Made by a program: the position numbers and the translations under genes. A stretch of DNA of 64,000 nt from Paludibacteraceae bacterium (GTDB lineage Bacteria > Bacteroidota > Bacteroidia > Bacteroidales > Paludibacteraceae). Below are positions 44,380 to 52,858 of the stretch, piece by piece. The first letter of the stretch is position 1; the number at the start of each line of letters is the position of its first letter. The stretch lies in contig JAKSNP010000002.1 of the NCBI GenBank assembly GCA_024399655.1, forward strand, positions 1-64,000. The letters run 5' to 3'. The notes under the pieces were generated by a model, which worked only from the letters and a program-made list of their open reading frames with translations, was not told the DNA's origin and ran no database searches.

Positions 44380-44880
44380 CTACAAATTTGATTTATATGA
44401 ATTTTGGAAATGGAGGTACTGGTCTATCACTTCTTGATTACGAATACATAATTGGTGATTAACTTTTTTATAACGAAGTTGGCCTAATGCCTGTTCGGCT
44501 GTTATACGTCCATTTTCATAATCCTCAACAGTATCGATGACGTTATCATTTGCAACACCACCCTCGACCATATCATAGAGTTGTTGCATTTTACCCAAGT
44601 GGCGACAATCAACAACGTAATCGAGCCATTCAAGATTATATTCAGCAAACACCTTAATACGATAGCCATCCGCAACAACTTTATCATAATCCAATGTAAA
44701 GACGCTAACAATTGGTTGAAAGTTTGGTCCTTTACGAATGGCTATGGCACGAGACCATTTCTCAGCTTGTTCCGATAGGATAGTAAGATAAAAACCTTGC
44801 CCAAAATCAACCTTTTGACGGCCTTTATCTATTTTTGGTGAGGTTACCTCAATATACGAACCATGATAAAGCGTTATCAT
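44380..44880 (-). CDS. DUF3990 protein, ADP-ribosyltransferase-like
   Basis: A 166-residue protein. MITLYHGSYIEVTSPKI followed by DFGQGFYLTILSEQAEKW is the signature of DUF3990, a family placed in the ADP-ribosyltransferase fold; His in LYHGS and Tyr in GFYLT would be the first two members of an H-Y-x active site. It is encoded between two DUF3791-like genes, the usual arrangement of a suspected toxin-antitoxin unit. ATG 44880 is preferred since it forms an ATGA overlap with the upstream gene; an ATG at 44895 would add five residues. Activity and target are unproven. Confidence 0.75.
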   Translation of the reverse strand: MITLYHGSYIEVTSPKIDKGRQKVDFGQGFYLTILSEQAEKWSRAIAIRKGPNFQPIVSVFTLDYDKVVADGYRIKVFAEYNLEWLDYVVDCRHLGKMQQLYDMVEGGVANDNVIDTVEDYENGRITAEQALGQLRYKKVNHQLCIRNQEVIDQYLHFQNSYKSNL

Positions 44881-45098
44881 TTTGCTGCCTCCCAATTCTT
44901 TAAAGCCTCCACTGTAGTGTCAACCAACCACTCCTTGCTTTGAGTGTGCAATTCCTCATAACAGGGGATTAAATAGTTATGAATAAGCCCCTGCTTGTGT
45001 AGTCGTGCATACATATCACAACCGGAGATGTGCATCTTCTGCGCTCCTCCTTCAATTGCCATGATGACAAGGTGAATATTATTATACTGTGGTGTCAT
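44877..45098 (-). CDS. DUF3791 family protein, 73 aa
   Basis: Small helical protein with the DUF3791 hallmark: MHISGCDMYARLHKQGLIHN, then YLIPCYEELHTQSKEWLVDTT (the YxxLHTQS block). First gene of the operon, directly behind the promoter at 45163-45194, and overlapping the DUF3990 start by 4 nt. Order and size fit an antitoxin-like partner. Confidence 0.8.
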   Translation of the reverse strand: MTPQYNNIHLVIMAIEGGAQKMHISGCDMYARLHKQGLIHNYLIPCYEELHTQSKEWLVDTTVEALKNWEAAK

Positions 45099-45162
45099 TT
45101 ATTCTTCTCTGAAACCGGACACAAAATCAGCGGTTTGGACTTAGCAATGCTTTAACGGACTG

Positions 45163-45194
45163 CAAAGTTATGCAATAATCATGATATATGCAAA
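45163..45194 (-). promoter_or_regulatory. Promoter of the DUF3791/DUF3990 operon
   Basis: Minus strand: TTTG at 45191-45194, 20 nt, TAACTTTG at 45163-45170. Confidence 0.8.
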
Positions 45195-45256
45195 TAAAAC
45201 TTCGGTTTTTCGGAAAAAGCAGGCATTTTTTGGTGTGGTTAACGTAAAAAAATCGC

Positions 45257-47827
45257 TTACGACAACCAACGGACGTAAGCAAAGTCCATACGATGAGGCA
45301 AAAGATCATGTTGGGGGAACATACGCAAGCCGAACTTCATTCCACCGGCATAATCCAACTGATATTCCGTCTCAAAACGCAAAATCGAGCCTTCGGCGTC
45401 AACCAGACGCAAAGGTTGCACTTCATAGAATTTGTCGTTGTTGTGAGTAGAGGTGCGAATAACCACCAACTCCACTCCCAAGCCCTGATCATGCAGGTCG
45501 TGGGTATCGAGCTCGACCGCAATCTTGTATTTCTCGCCCACACCCGGGGTAGTGAAGAAACGGTCGGGACAATCGATGCGATTGACCGTAATGGCGTCCC
45601 AATGCTCCACCATATTCTCTTTCCAAGCAGCCAGTTCGCGTGCGAGATGATAATCACTATCTACAAGCAACGAGTGACGGCGGGCCAGTTTGTTGTAGAA
45701 ACGGTCGAAATAATCGTCCATCATTCGCTTGGTGGTGAATCGCGGCGTAATTTGGGTGACGGACTTCTTGATGGTCTTCACCCATTCGGGACTATAGTTC
45801 TTCTCGTTGCGCGCATAATACATCGGAATGATTTCGGTTTCGAGCATCTGATAGATAGTGGCCGCATCCAGCTGATCCTGGTGAGCCTGATTCTCGTAGG
45901 TACGTTTGTCGGTGAGCGCCCATCCGGCACCGGGAACATATCCTTCGAGCCACCATCCGTCAAGAACGGAGAAATTCAGCACGCCGTTCATCTGAGCCTT
46001 TTCGCCGCTGGTACCGCTGGCTTCCAAGGGCCGTGTGGGGGTATTGAGCCAGATATCCACACCGCTCACCAAACGCTTGGCGAGACGCATATCATAGTTT
46101 TCGAGGAAAATGATTTTGCCCAGGAACTGGGGCATGCGACTGATTTCGATAATGCGTTTGATAAGGCCCTGTCCGCCTCCGTCGGCGGGGTGCGCCTTAC
46201 CGGTGAAGAGGAACTGAACGGGATAGTCGGGGTTGTTGACCAGTTTGTCGAGTCGCTCGAGATCGGTGAAGAGCAGATGAGCACGTTTGTAGGTGGCGAA
46301 ACGACGTCCGAAACCGATGATGAGGTTGTTGGCGTTCATTTCGTTAAGAGCACGTACGATGCGTGCGGGATCGCCCTGGGTCTTCATCCAGTCCTCGCGG
46401 AACTTGGCCTTGATGAAGTCGATGAGCTTGTTTTTGAGCAGCATGCGCGTTGCCCAGATCTCCTCATCGGGGATGTCGTTGTAAGCCGCCCACATATCGA
46501 GATTGCTCTGGTCGTTCCACCATTGCTCGGGGAGGTGGTGCTTGTATACTTTTTTCCATTCGTAGGCAGCCCATGTAGGCATGTGTACGCCGTTGGTGAC
46601 GTAGCCAACATGCAGTTCTTCGGGGAAATAGCCGGGCCATACGGGCGCGAACATCTTGCGTGACACTTCGCCGTGGAGTCGGCTGACGCCGTTGGCTTCC
46701 TGACAAGTGTTAAGGGCAAATACCGACATCGAGAATTTCTCGTTACCGTCCTCGGGATTATGACGTCCCATGCCGATAAGGTCTTTCCATTCAATGCCCA
46801 GGCGTTCGGGGTATTCGGCCATATATTTATAGAAGAGTCCTTCCTCGAAATAGTCGTGTCCGGCAGGAACGGGAGTATGGCAGGTGTAGAGTGCTGAAGA
46901 GCGCACCACTTCCAGAGCCTCGTTGAAATTGAGGTGCTCTTCCTCCACGAGGTCAACCATACGCTGGAGATTGAGCAGTGCAGCATGTCCCTCGTTGCAA
47001 TGATATACATCCGTTTTGATGCCGAGTCGCTTGAGCGCCAGCATACCTCCAATGCCCAGGAGGATCTCCTGCTTGATACGGTTCTCCCAGTCGCCGCCAT
47101 AGAGCTGGTGGGTGATCTGACGGTCCCACTCGGAGTTCATCTCGTTGTCGGTATCAAGGAGATAGAGGTTGATACGTCCCACAGCCACGCGCCAGAGATA
47201 GGCATGTACGGTGCGTCCGGGATAGGGGACATCAATCACCATCGGTTGCCCGTCGGGATTCTTCATCTGGGTGAGGGGAAGTTGGGCGAAGTTCTGCGCC
47301 TCGTAGTTGGCTATCTGCTGTCCTTCGGGCGAGAGGGTCTGTGTGAAATAGCCGTAGCGATAGAGGAAACCGATAGCGGTCATATCGACGTTGCAGTCGC
47401 TGGCCTCCTTGAGGTAGTCGCCCGCCAAGATGCCCAAACCGCCGGAATAGATTTTGAGCACATGGCTCAAGCCGTATTCCATCGAGAAATAGGCTATGCT
47501 GGGTTTGGTCTTGTCCTTGGGAGTATCCATATATTGGCGGAATGCCGTATAGATGCGGTCCAACTGGGTCAAGAACTGCTGATCGTCGCACAGCTCCACC
47601 ATACGCTCGTAGGAGATGATGTTGAGCTGCATGATAGGATTGGAATTGGCCTGATGCCAAGCGTCGAGGTCGATATAGCGGAAGATATCCTTCGCCTCGC
47701 TATTCCAGACCCACCAGAGGTTGTAGGCGATTTCCTGCAATTTCTTGAGGTTCTCGGGGAGGTTGGCATGAACAGTAACCTCACGCCACATCGGTTGATT
47801 AGCATTGCTAACGCGTATCTTTTTCAT
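45257..47827 (-). CDS. glgP: Alpha-glucan (glycogen) phosphorylase
   Basis: GT35 phosphorylase (856 aa) releasing glucose-1-phosphate from glycogen or maltodextrin. N-terminal DUF3417-type region (PENLKKLQEIAYNLWWVWN), central GLSHVLKIYSGGLGILAGDYLK, and the pyridoxal-phosphate block PTRPLEASGTSGEKAQMNGV (Lys in EKAQMNG). This is the alpha-glucan-family form common in Bacteroidota, longer at the N-terminus than the E. coli type GlgP. With glgB and the short synthase it completes a glycogen cycle. Its promoter interleaves with that of the RNase R-like gene. Confidence 0.92.
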   Translation of the reverse strand: MKKIRVSNANQPMWREVTVHANLPENLKKLQEIAYNLWWVWNSEAKDIFRYIDLDAWHQANSNPIMQLNIISYERMVELCDDQQFLTQLDRIYTAFRQYMDTPKDKTKPSIAYFSMEYGLSHVLKIYSGGLGILAGDYLKEASDCNVDMTAIGFLYRYGYFTQTLSPEGQQIANYEAQNFAQLPLTQMKNPDGQPMVIDVPYPGRTVHAYLWRVAVGRINLYLLDTDNEMNSEWDRQITHQLYGGDWENRIKQEILLGIGGMLALKRLGIKTDVYHCNEGHAALLNLQRMVDLVEEEHLNFNEALEVVRSSALYTCHTPVPAGHDYFEEGLFYKYMAEYPERLGIEWKDLIGMGRHNPEDGNEKFSMSVFALNTCQEANGVSRLHGEVSRKMFAPVWPGYFPEELHVGYVTNGVHMPTWAAYEWKKVYKHHLPEQWWNDQSNLDMWAAYNDIPDEEIWATRMLLKNKLIDFIKAKFREDWMKTQGDPARIVRALNEMNANNLIIGFGRRFATYKRAHLLFTDLERLDKLVNNPDYPVQFLFTGKAHPADGGGQGLIKRIIEISRMPQFLGKIIFLENYDMRLAKRLVSGVDIWLNTPTRPLEASGTSGEKAQMNGVLNFSVLDGWWLEGYVPGAGWALTDKRTYENQAHQDQLDAATIYQMLETEIIPMYYARNEKNYSPEWVKTIKKSVTQITPRFTTKRMMDDYFDRFYNKLARRHSLLVDSDYHLARELAAWKENMVEHWDAITVNRIDCPDRFFTTPGVGEKYKIAVELDTHDLHDQGLGVELVVIRTSTHNNDKFYEVQPLRLVDAEGSILRFETEYQLDYAGGMKFGLRMFPQHDLLPHRMDFAYVRWLS

Positions 47828-47871
47828 ATAAGAGATTTATTGATTTCAGGTAAATGACTTAAAAAAGCCTG

Positions 47872-47903
47872 CAAAGGTACAAAAAAATTTGTATATGTGC
47901 AAA
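47872..47903 (-). promoter_or_regulatory. glgP promoter
   Basis: Minus strand: TTTG at 47900-47903, 20 nt, TACCTTTG at 47872-47879. Confidence 0.85.
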
Positions 47904-47919
47904 TTTTTCACTAATTTTG
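47888..47919 (+). promoter_or_regulatory. Promoter of the RNase R-like gene
   Basis: TTTG at 47888-47891, 20 nt, TAATTTTG at 47912-47919. It overlaps the glgP promoter by 16 bp. Confidence 0.8.
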
Positions 47920-47986
47920 CAGGCGAATTATAAGAAGGAGCCGTTGCATAAGAGAGCAGCGCCCGTTAATATTCAAGTTTACCGTT

Positions 47987-49405
47987 ATGCACGCAGATAC
48001 ATTCGTCATCCCCGAATCTGAAGTGTTGCGCCGCCGCGACATGCGTGACGCCTTCACTTTCACCATTGATCCCGCCGAGGCCAAAGACTTTGACGACGCC
48101 ATCAGTTTCATGCCCGCCGAAGACGGGCTCTATCAGGTAGGCGTGCATATTGCGGACGTCACCTATTTCGTGCAGCCGGGCAGCGAGCTCGACCAGCGGG
48201 CATATGATCTGGGCACCAGCACCTATCTGGTGGACCGCGTCATCCCCATGCTGCCCGAAGAACTGAGCAACGGTCTCTGTTCACTCCGTCCGGGCGAGGA
48301 CAAGTTGTGCATGTCGGTGATTTTCACGCTCACGCACGACGCACGCGTGGTGAAATATAAAGTGTGCCGCACGGTAATAAGAAGCGACTTCCGTCTGGCG
48401 TACGAGCAGGCTCAAGCCATCATCATGAACCGCCCCTGCCCCGAAGCCGACTCGCCCCAACTGACAGAAGCCATCAAAGCGCTGCACCTGATGGCCGTCA
48501 TCCTCCGCCGTCAACGTATGGAAGCCGGGGCGCTGGAAATAGAGCAGGAAGAGATAAAATTCAAACTTGACGAACACGGACACCCCGTGGATATATGGTT
48601 TCAGAAACCGATGGAAGCCAACCATCTGATTGAGGAATTCATGCTATTGGCCAACCGCACCGTAGCCACCCATATCGGACGGACCGGCAAAGAGATAATC
48701 TACCGCGTGCACGACAAACCCAACGAGGAAAAACTGGCTTCACTCCGACGGTTCAGCAAACGCATGGGCGACAAACTGCTACCCGAAACCAAAGACATGC
48801 TGACCGTAAGAGCCATGGCAAAAGCCGTGTATTCAACGCACAATATCGGTCACTACGGACTGGCCTTCGACTATTATACCCACTTCACCTCCCCTATCCG
48901 CCGCTACCCCGATATGATGGTACATCGTCTGGTGGCCCAACTCATCCTGGGCGAGCGAGTGAAGAACAAAGGCCTGCAGATTGATGCCGAAGAGGCCTGC
49001 GACCATTGTTCCGCCATGGAGCAGCAAGCCACCCAGAACGAACGAGACAGCATCAAGGAATTCCAGATTCTATGGATGCAGGACCATATAGGTGAGGAAA
49101 GTGACGGCGTGATCACCGGTGTGCAGGAATTCGGCCTCTTTGTCCGGCTGGAAGGCTCACACGCCGAAGGGCTCGTACCGATCCGCACCATCTGTCCCGA
49201 ACAATACCTGCAACTGGACGAACGCAACTACTGTCTGCGTACGCGTCCCGCACCCCGCACGCGACGCGGGCATATCAAAGAGGAAGAAAAAGAATACACC
49301 TTCACTTTGGGCGACCGTGTCCGCGTAAAAATAGTAAGAGCCGACCTTGAACGCCGGCAGATTGATTTTTCACTTATCCTCCCCTCATGCGCATCCGACT
49401 GCTGA
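47987..49405 (+). CDS. RNase R-family exoribonuclease lacking the N-terminal domains
   Basis: A 472-residue protein consisting of the RNB catalytic domain (FTIDPAEAKDFDDAISF with the metal-binding Asp cluster, VGVHIADVTYFV, STYLVDRVIPMLPEELSNGLCSL, HFTSPIRRYPDMMVHRLVA) plus a C-terminal S1 domain (SDGVITGVQEFGLFVRLEGSHAEGLV). Normal RNase R has about 250 further N-terminal residues with HTH and cold-shock domains; here the frame starts just where RNB begins. The gene has its own promoter and only about 160 nt separate it from glgP, so the missing part is not next door. Catalytic residues look intact. RNase II/R-type 3'-5' exonuclease activity is inferred. Confidence 0.85.
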   Translation: MHADTFVIPESEVLRRRDMRDAFTFTIDPAEAKDFDDAISFMPAEDGLYQVGVHIADVTYFVQPGSELDQRAYDLGTSTYLVDRVIPMLPEELSNGLCSLRPGEDKLCMSVIFTLTHDARVVKYKVCRTVIRSDFRLAYEQAQAIIMNRPCPEADSPQLTEAIKALHLMAVILRRQRMEAGALEIEQEEIKFKLDEHGHPVDIWFQKPMEANHLIEEFMLLANRTVATHIGRTGKEIIYRVHDKPNEEKLASLRRFSKRMGDKLLPETKDMLTVRAMAKAVYSTHNIGHYGLAFDYYTHFTSPIRRYPDMMVHRLVAQLILGERVKNKGLQIDAEEACDHCSAMEQQATQNERDSIKEFQILWMQDHIGEESDGVITGVQEFGLFVRLEGSHAEGLVPIRTICPEQYLQLDERNYCLRTRPAPRTRRGHIKEEEKEYTFTLGDRVRVKIVRADLERRQIDFSLILPSCASDC

Positions 49406-50127
49406 TCATATTTCTCCTACTCACCCTGCTCCCTACGGAAGCGGGAGTGGTGGTGTTGCGCAACGGCAAAACCGTTGAGGGCGAAATCCTGCTCCACAAC
49501 GAGGAGGTGATCATCTTGCGTGACCGCTCCGGCGCCCGTTATCAATATCCCGCCGAGGAGGTGGTATCCGTAGGCGAATCACCCGCAGCCGACTCGATTC
49601 CCGCCACAGCCGCAGCCACCAAGAACCAACCCGCAGCCACCACCTCACGCGTGGTGCTCCGGCTCAACCTGAGCGGCGGATTCGCTGCCGTGGGCAACAA
49701 CCTCTATGGCGGCCATATCGGGGGAGAACTAGCCCTCGGATCACGCACTATAAAAGGAAAAAGAATGATGATAGGCGGAAGCATCGGCGTAATTGCCGAC
49801 CTCTATGGCGACAACACCTCCTATATATATATCCCCCTGCAAGCCGCCATTTCCTGCCCCCTCACCCCCAACAGGCACGCCCCCGAAGTAGGTTTGGAAA
49901 TGGGCTATGCCTTCTCGGCATCCCACACCAAAGGAGGAGTGACCGCCGGCGCCCATGTGGCGTGGCGCTACCAGATCAGCCAACGAAGCGCTCTGCTCCT
50001 CGGGCTCAAATTCAGAGTGCGACAAGACCGACTACCACTGAATTTCAATTTGGATGACCTCAACTATACTGCCCGATTGGAACGATGCGTCACCGAAACG
50101 GGATTGAACCTCGTATTGGAATTCTGA
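49387..50127 (+). CDS. Predicted outer-membrane protein with N-terminal SH3-like segment
   Basis: A 246-residue protein with signal peptide MRIRLLIIFLLLTLLPTEAG. A short domain follows (VVLRNGKTVEGEILLHNEEVIILRD, a small beta-barrel-like motif), then an Ala/Pro/Thr linker (about 65-85), then strands typical of a beta-barrel (GGFAAVGNNLYGGHIGGELAL ... GLNLVLEF, ending in Phe). No named family recognised. It overlaps the RNase R-like gene by 19 nt and so shares its transcript. Confidence 0.7.
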   Translation: MRIRLLIIFLLLTLLPTEAGVVVLRNGKTVEGEILLHNEEVIILRDRSGARYQYPAEEVVSVGESPAADSIPATAAATKNQPAATTSRVVLRLNLSGGFAAVGNNLYGGHIGGELALGSRTIKGKRMMIGGSIGVIADLYGDNTSYIYIPLQAAISCPLTPNRHAPEVGLEMGYAFSASHTKGGVTAGAHVAWRYQISQRSALLLGLKFRVRQDRLPLNFNLDDLNYTARLERCVTETGLNLVLEF

Positions 50128-50165
50128 TACCCAGTAAGCCGAAAACAACCTTTTTAATATCCCAT

Positions 50166-50345
50166 ATGCGCAAGGCACCCCGTCAACATAAAGTAACCAT
50201 CTCGCTCAACGATGCCGAAATGAGGGCTCTGGAACGCTATTGTACTCGCTATAAAGTGAGCAACCGCTCACGCCTTATCCGCGAGACATTGATTCGTGCC
50301 ATACTCAAGCAGATGGATCGTGACAATCCAACCTTATTTGACTGA
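50166..50345 (+). CDS. Ribbon-helix-helix (CopG-like) DNA-binding protein, 59 aa
   Basis: KVTISLNDAEMRALERYCTR followed by YKVSNRSRLIRETLIRAIL fits the beta-strand plus two-helix RHH/CopG fold, with the strand residues VTIS expected to contact DNA. ATG 50166 starts directly before the strand; the longer in-frame ORF overlaps the previous gene and has no matching N-terminal domain. It lies 38 nt behind the outer-membrane protein gene and is followed by a terminator. Targets unknown; no toxin gene is adjacent. Confidence 0.8.
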   Translation: MRKAPRQHKVTISLNDAEMRALERYCTRYKVSNRSRLIRETLIRAILKQMDRDNPTLFD

Positions 50346-50353
50346 TTTTTCAT

Positions 50354-50380
50354 AAAAAGCTGCGTATTTTGCAGTTTTTT
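50354..50380 (+). terminator. Terminator after the ribbon-helix-helix gene
   Basis: AAAAAGCTGC (50354-50363) pairs with GCAGTTTTTT (50371-50380) over 10 bp with one G-U pair. Confidence 0.8.
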
Positions 50381-50400
50381 CGCTAAAAACGAGCTTTTTT

Positions 50401-50432
50401 TTTGGTCAGTTCAAAAAAAAGCAGTACCTTTG
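50401..50432 (+). promoter_or_regulatory. Promoter of the AraC regulator gene (near-leaderless)
   Basis: TTTG at 50401-50404, 20 nt, TACCTTTG at 50425-50432. Only 8 nt lie between the -7 element and the ATG. Confidence 0.85.
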
Positions 50433-50440
50433 CAGGCGAT

Positions 50441-51295
50441 ATGGAGGAGGACCAAAAGATACCATTGCTGGATTGCCCGGTAGATTTCCTGATTGGAGAC
50501 GCCAGCGGCAAGATCATGAATGAGTACGGACGTTTCCCATGCAAAATCAAGTGCGGCGTCTATGCATTCATGGTGAAAGGCAGTGCAAAAGCAACGATCA
50601 ACATCACCAAGTATGATTTCCGTCAAAACGATGTTCTCTTGCTTGAGCCGGGCAGTTTTCTGCTTATCCACGAGTTCTCGGAAGACGCATTGGTCTATTA
50701 TATATTGTTTTCTTCTTCGTTCCTGAGCAAACACACCTTCGGATCAAGCATGTCGTTGGATGCCATGCAGTTGCGTAACCCGATTGTGCATATCAGCGAC
50801 GAACAAGGCAAAGTGATCCAATCGATGACCGAAGTGCTGATGCAAGCCTCCAACACCCAACCGTCGATGCTGAATTCGGAGAACATGGTGCATATCTTCA
50901 ACCTGCTCCAAAGTTCGTATTCACGCTTCGCCAAAAGGCAAGACAATTACCTGATTCGTCCTCTGGACCGCAAAACGGCAATATATCAGGAATACACCCG
51001 CTTGGTGCTCAACCACTACACCGAATGGCATCAGGTGTCGCAATACGCCGAAGAGATGCGATTGACCTTGCCTCACCTATGCAGCACCATCAAACAGGTA
51101 TGCAACAAAACGGCCGGTGATCTGATCAACGAAGCTATCTTGACCGATGCCAAGGCCCAATTGAAATTGACGAGCCTGCAGGTGAAAGAAATAGCGATGT
51201 CCTTGGGATTTGAAAATGTGGCGTTCTTCAACCGCTTTTTCAAGATGCACACCAAGATGACGCCGAAAGCGTATCGAGCCATGCGTTGCATGTAA
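50441..51295 (+). CDS. AraC family transcriptional regulator
   Basis: A 284-residue regulator with an N-terminal cupin-like sensor domain (about 10-150; INITKYDFRQNDVLLLEPGS) and a C-terminal pair of HTH motifs: YAEEMRLTLPHLCSTIKQVC and VKEIAMSLGFENVAFFNRFF, followed by the family signature TPKAYRAM. ATG 50441 is chosen because the longer frame begins upstream of the -7 element. It stands alone between the RHH gene terminator and tRNA-Pro, so its targets are not indicated by neighbours. Confidence 0.93.
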   Translation: MEEDQKIPLLDCPVDFLIGDASGKIMNEYGRFPCKIKCGVYAFMVKGSAKATINITKYDFRQNDVLLLEPGSFLLIHEFSEDALVYYILFSSSFLSKHTFGSSMSLDAMQLRNPIVHISDEQGKVIQSMTEVLMQASNTQPSMLNSENMVHIFNLLQSSYSRFAKRQDNYLIRPLDRKTAIYQEYTRLVLNHYTEWHQVSQYAEEMRLTLPHLCSTIKQVCNKTAGDLINEAILTDAKAQLKLTSLQVKEIAMSLGFENVAFFNRFFKMHTKMTPKAYRAMRCM

Positions 51296-51373
51296 GTGCT
51301 TGAGATACAGGAAACGAGCAATAAAAGAAAACAAAGAGCAATAAAGAGCCGGTCCGCTCTATAAAAAGGCTAT

Positions 51374-51449
51374 CGAGAAGTAGCGCAGTTGGTAGCGCAC
51401 CACGTTCGGGACGTGGGGGTCGGGCGTTCGAGTCGCCTCTTCTCGACCA
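51374..51449 (+). tRNA. tRNA-Pro (anticodon CGG)
   Basis: A 76-nt cloverleaf: acceptor stem CGAGAAG/CTTCTCG, D-arm GCGC-loop-GCGC, anticodon stem CCACG/CGTGG with loop TTCGGGA (anticodon CGG), T-arm loop TTCGAGT, and encoded CCA at the end. It reads proline codon CCG. The restriction-modification operon begins about 220 nt further on. Confidence 0.96.
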
Positions 51450-51484
51450 ACGGAGATTTAGAATCATCTGAATCTCCGTTTTTT
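51449..51484 (+). terminator. Terminator of tRNA-Pro
   Basis: AACGGAGATT (51449-51458) pairs perfectly with AATCTCCGTT (51471-51480), followed by four more T. The stem begins on the last base of the tRNA. Confidence 0.88.
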
Positions 51485-51673
51485 AGTCTCATTATCACCA
51501 CAACTCGCTGTTTTTATGGATGTTACAAAAATACTTCGATCGCCCGAGGTGTTCGACAAACATGGTTTTTCTTGTCGTATCGCACTTCTTAGGAGGAGAT
51601 CAAAGTTTGCAATTTCTATAGACTTCTAAAATAGTTAGACTTTTTCTCCATATATTATCTATGAAATTTGGCC

Positions 51674-52858
51674 TTATTTTATTTCAACAAAGTCACTTAG
51701 AGGTAGAATCTTGGCTACATTGGTATATGCGCGTTGATGGAGATTTATAGGCAGATCAAAGCGTATAGGTTTGCTCGGATCAAAGCGAAGCACAGCATAA
51801 TAAGGAGCATGATTAGCGGAGAAGCCACGTTCCTGTAGGTCTTCTGCTGTCCAAATCTGGAAGCCCGTTTTGCTCAACTTAAACAATTGAACATTATCTC
51901 CTCCTTCATGGATGCAAACATATCCTAAACGGTTGAAACCTTCTTTGACCAAAAGTGAACCCTTGCTATCTCCAGCACGCAGGTAGGTCATACCAAGCTC
52001 CATGCAAAGTGGTCTATCCATAGGATGCACATGATTAACCAGCACAGTCACCTCCTGCGGATTTTCGCGCATCTTATCGTAAATCTTCTTACGCATATCG
52101 GGATTTTCCAACTCCTCACGACGACGTTGCGCCAACTGCACAAATCCAGCATCTTGCTCTATGCCAATGTATCTGCGTCCTAGTAAGTTGGCAGCGATAC
52201 CAGTAGTAGCAGAACCGGAGAACGGGTCTAAGATAGTATCTCCTTCATCCGTGGATGCAAGTACGATACGATAGAGCAAACGCAACGGTTTTTGCGTGGG
52301 ATGTTTACCGCAGTTCTTCTCATACATACTTACCGCAGGAATCCGCCATACATCTGTCATCTGACTACCGCCATTGAGTTGCTTCATTAGTTCGTAGTTG
52401 AACTTGTGCGGTTTCTTCTCCGACTTACGCGCCCAAATGATGAGTTCGGTTGAGAAGTTAAAATATCGACAACTAAGATTTGGTGGGGGATCTGATTTCT
52501 GCCAAGTTATAGTATTAAGCACCTTGTAGCCTAATTCTTGAAGACAGCGCATGACGACATGAATATTGTGATGCGTACCGCTTATCCAAATTGAGCCATC
52601 GTCAGTCAGTTTACTGCGGCAAAGCGAAAGCCATTGGCGATTGAACTCGTAAATATACTCTGGAGTTCCACCTTTGTCCCAATCACCTTTATCCACGCAG
52701 ACCTGTTTACCGCTCTGCACGCTAATACCGCCGTTACTGAGGAAGTACGGTGGATCGGCAAAGATAGCCCGAATAGTGTTGTCCCGCAGCTCTGCGATAC
52801 GCTGCATGCAGTCGCCGTGCAGGATGGTAAAATCGTTATTTATAGAATGAAAATCCAT
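51674..52858 (-). CDS. Beta-class DNA methyltransferase (DpnA-like) of the GATC system
   Basis: A 394-residue amino-methyltransferase with motif IV (IFADPPYFLS) in the N-terminal part and motif I (DPFSGSATTG) near residue 240, the order of beta-class N4/N6 methylases. The last 120 residues are an extra domain beyond the usual DpnA length. In DpnII-type systems a second methylase of this kind accompanies the Dam-like one and can act on single-stranded GATC. ATG 52858 overlaps the stop of the preceding gene (TAATG). An earlier in-frame start at 52912 lies inside that gene and is less likely. Confidence 0.85.
   Translation of the reverse strand: MDFHSINNDFTILHGDCMQRIAELRDNTIRAIFADPPYFLSNGGISVQSGKQVCVDKGDWDKGGTPEYIYEFNRQWLSLCRSKLTDDGSIWISGTHHNIHVVMRCLQELGYKVLNTITWQKSDPPPNLSCRYFNFSTELIIWARKSEKKPHKFNYELMKQLNGGSQMTDVWRIPAVSMYEKNCGKHPTQKPLRLLYRIVLASTDEGDTILDPFSGSATTGIAANLLGRRYIGIEQDAGFVQLAQRRREELENPDMRKKIYDKMRENPQEVTVLVNHVHPMDRPLCMELGMTYLRAGDSKGSLLVKEGFNRLGYVCIHEGGDNVQLFKLSKTGFQIWTAEDLQERGFSANHAPYYAVLRFDPSKPIRFDLPINLHQRAYTNVAKILPLSDFVEIK

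Larger units (their letters stand above)
47867..47924. promoter_or_regulatory. 9-bp inverted repeat around the glgP/RNase divergent promoters
   Basis: GCCTGCAAA (47867-47875) and TTTGCAGGC (47916-47924) are perfect complements, 40 nt apart, and include parts of both -7 elements. A second palindrome, TACAAA-AAAA-TTTGTA, lies inside at 47878-47893. Confidence 0.6.

Noticed and set aside
45293..46663. Open frame of 456 codons on the plus strand
   Set aside because: Antisense shadow of glgP. No recognisable protein features.
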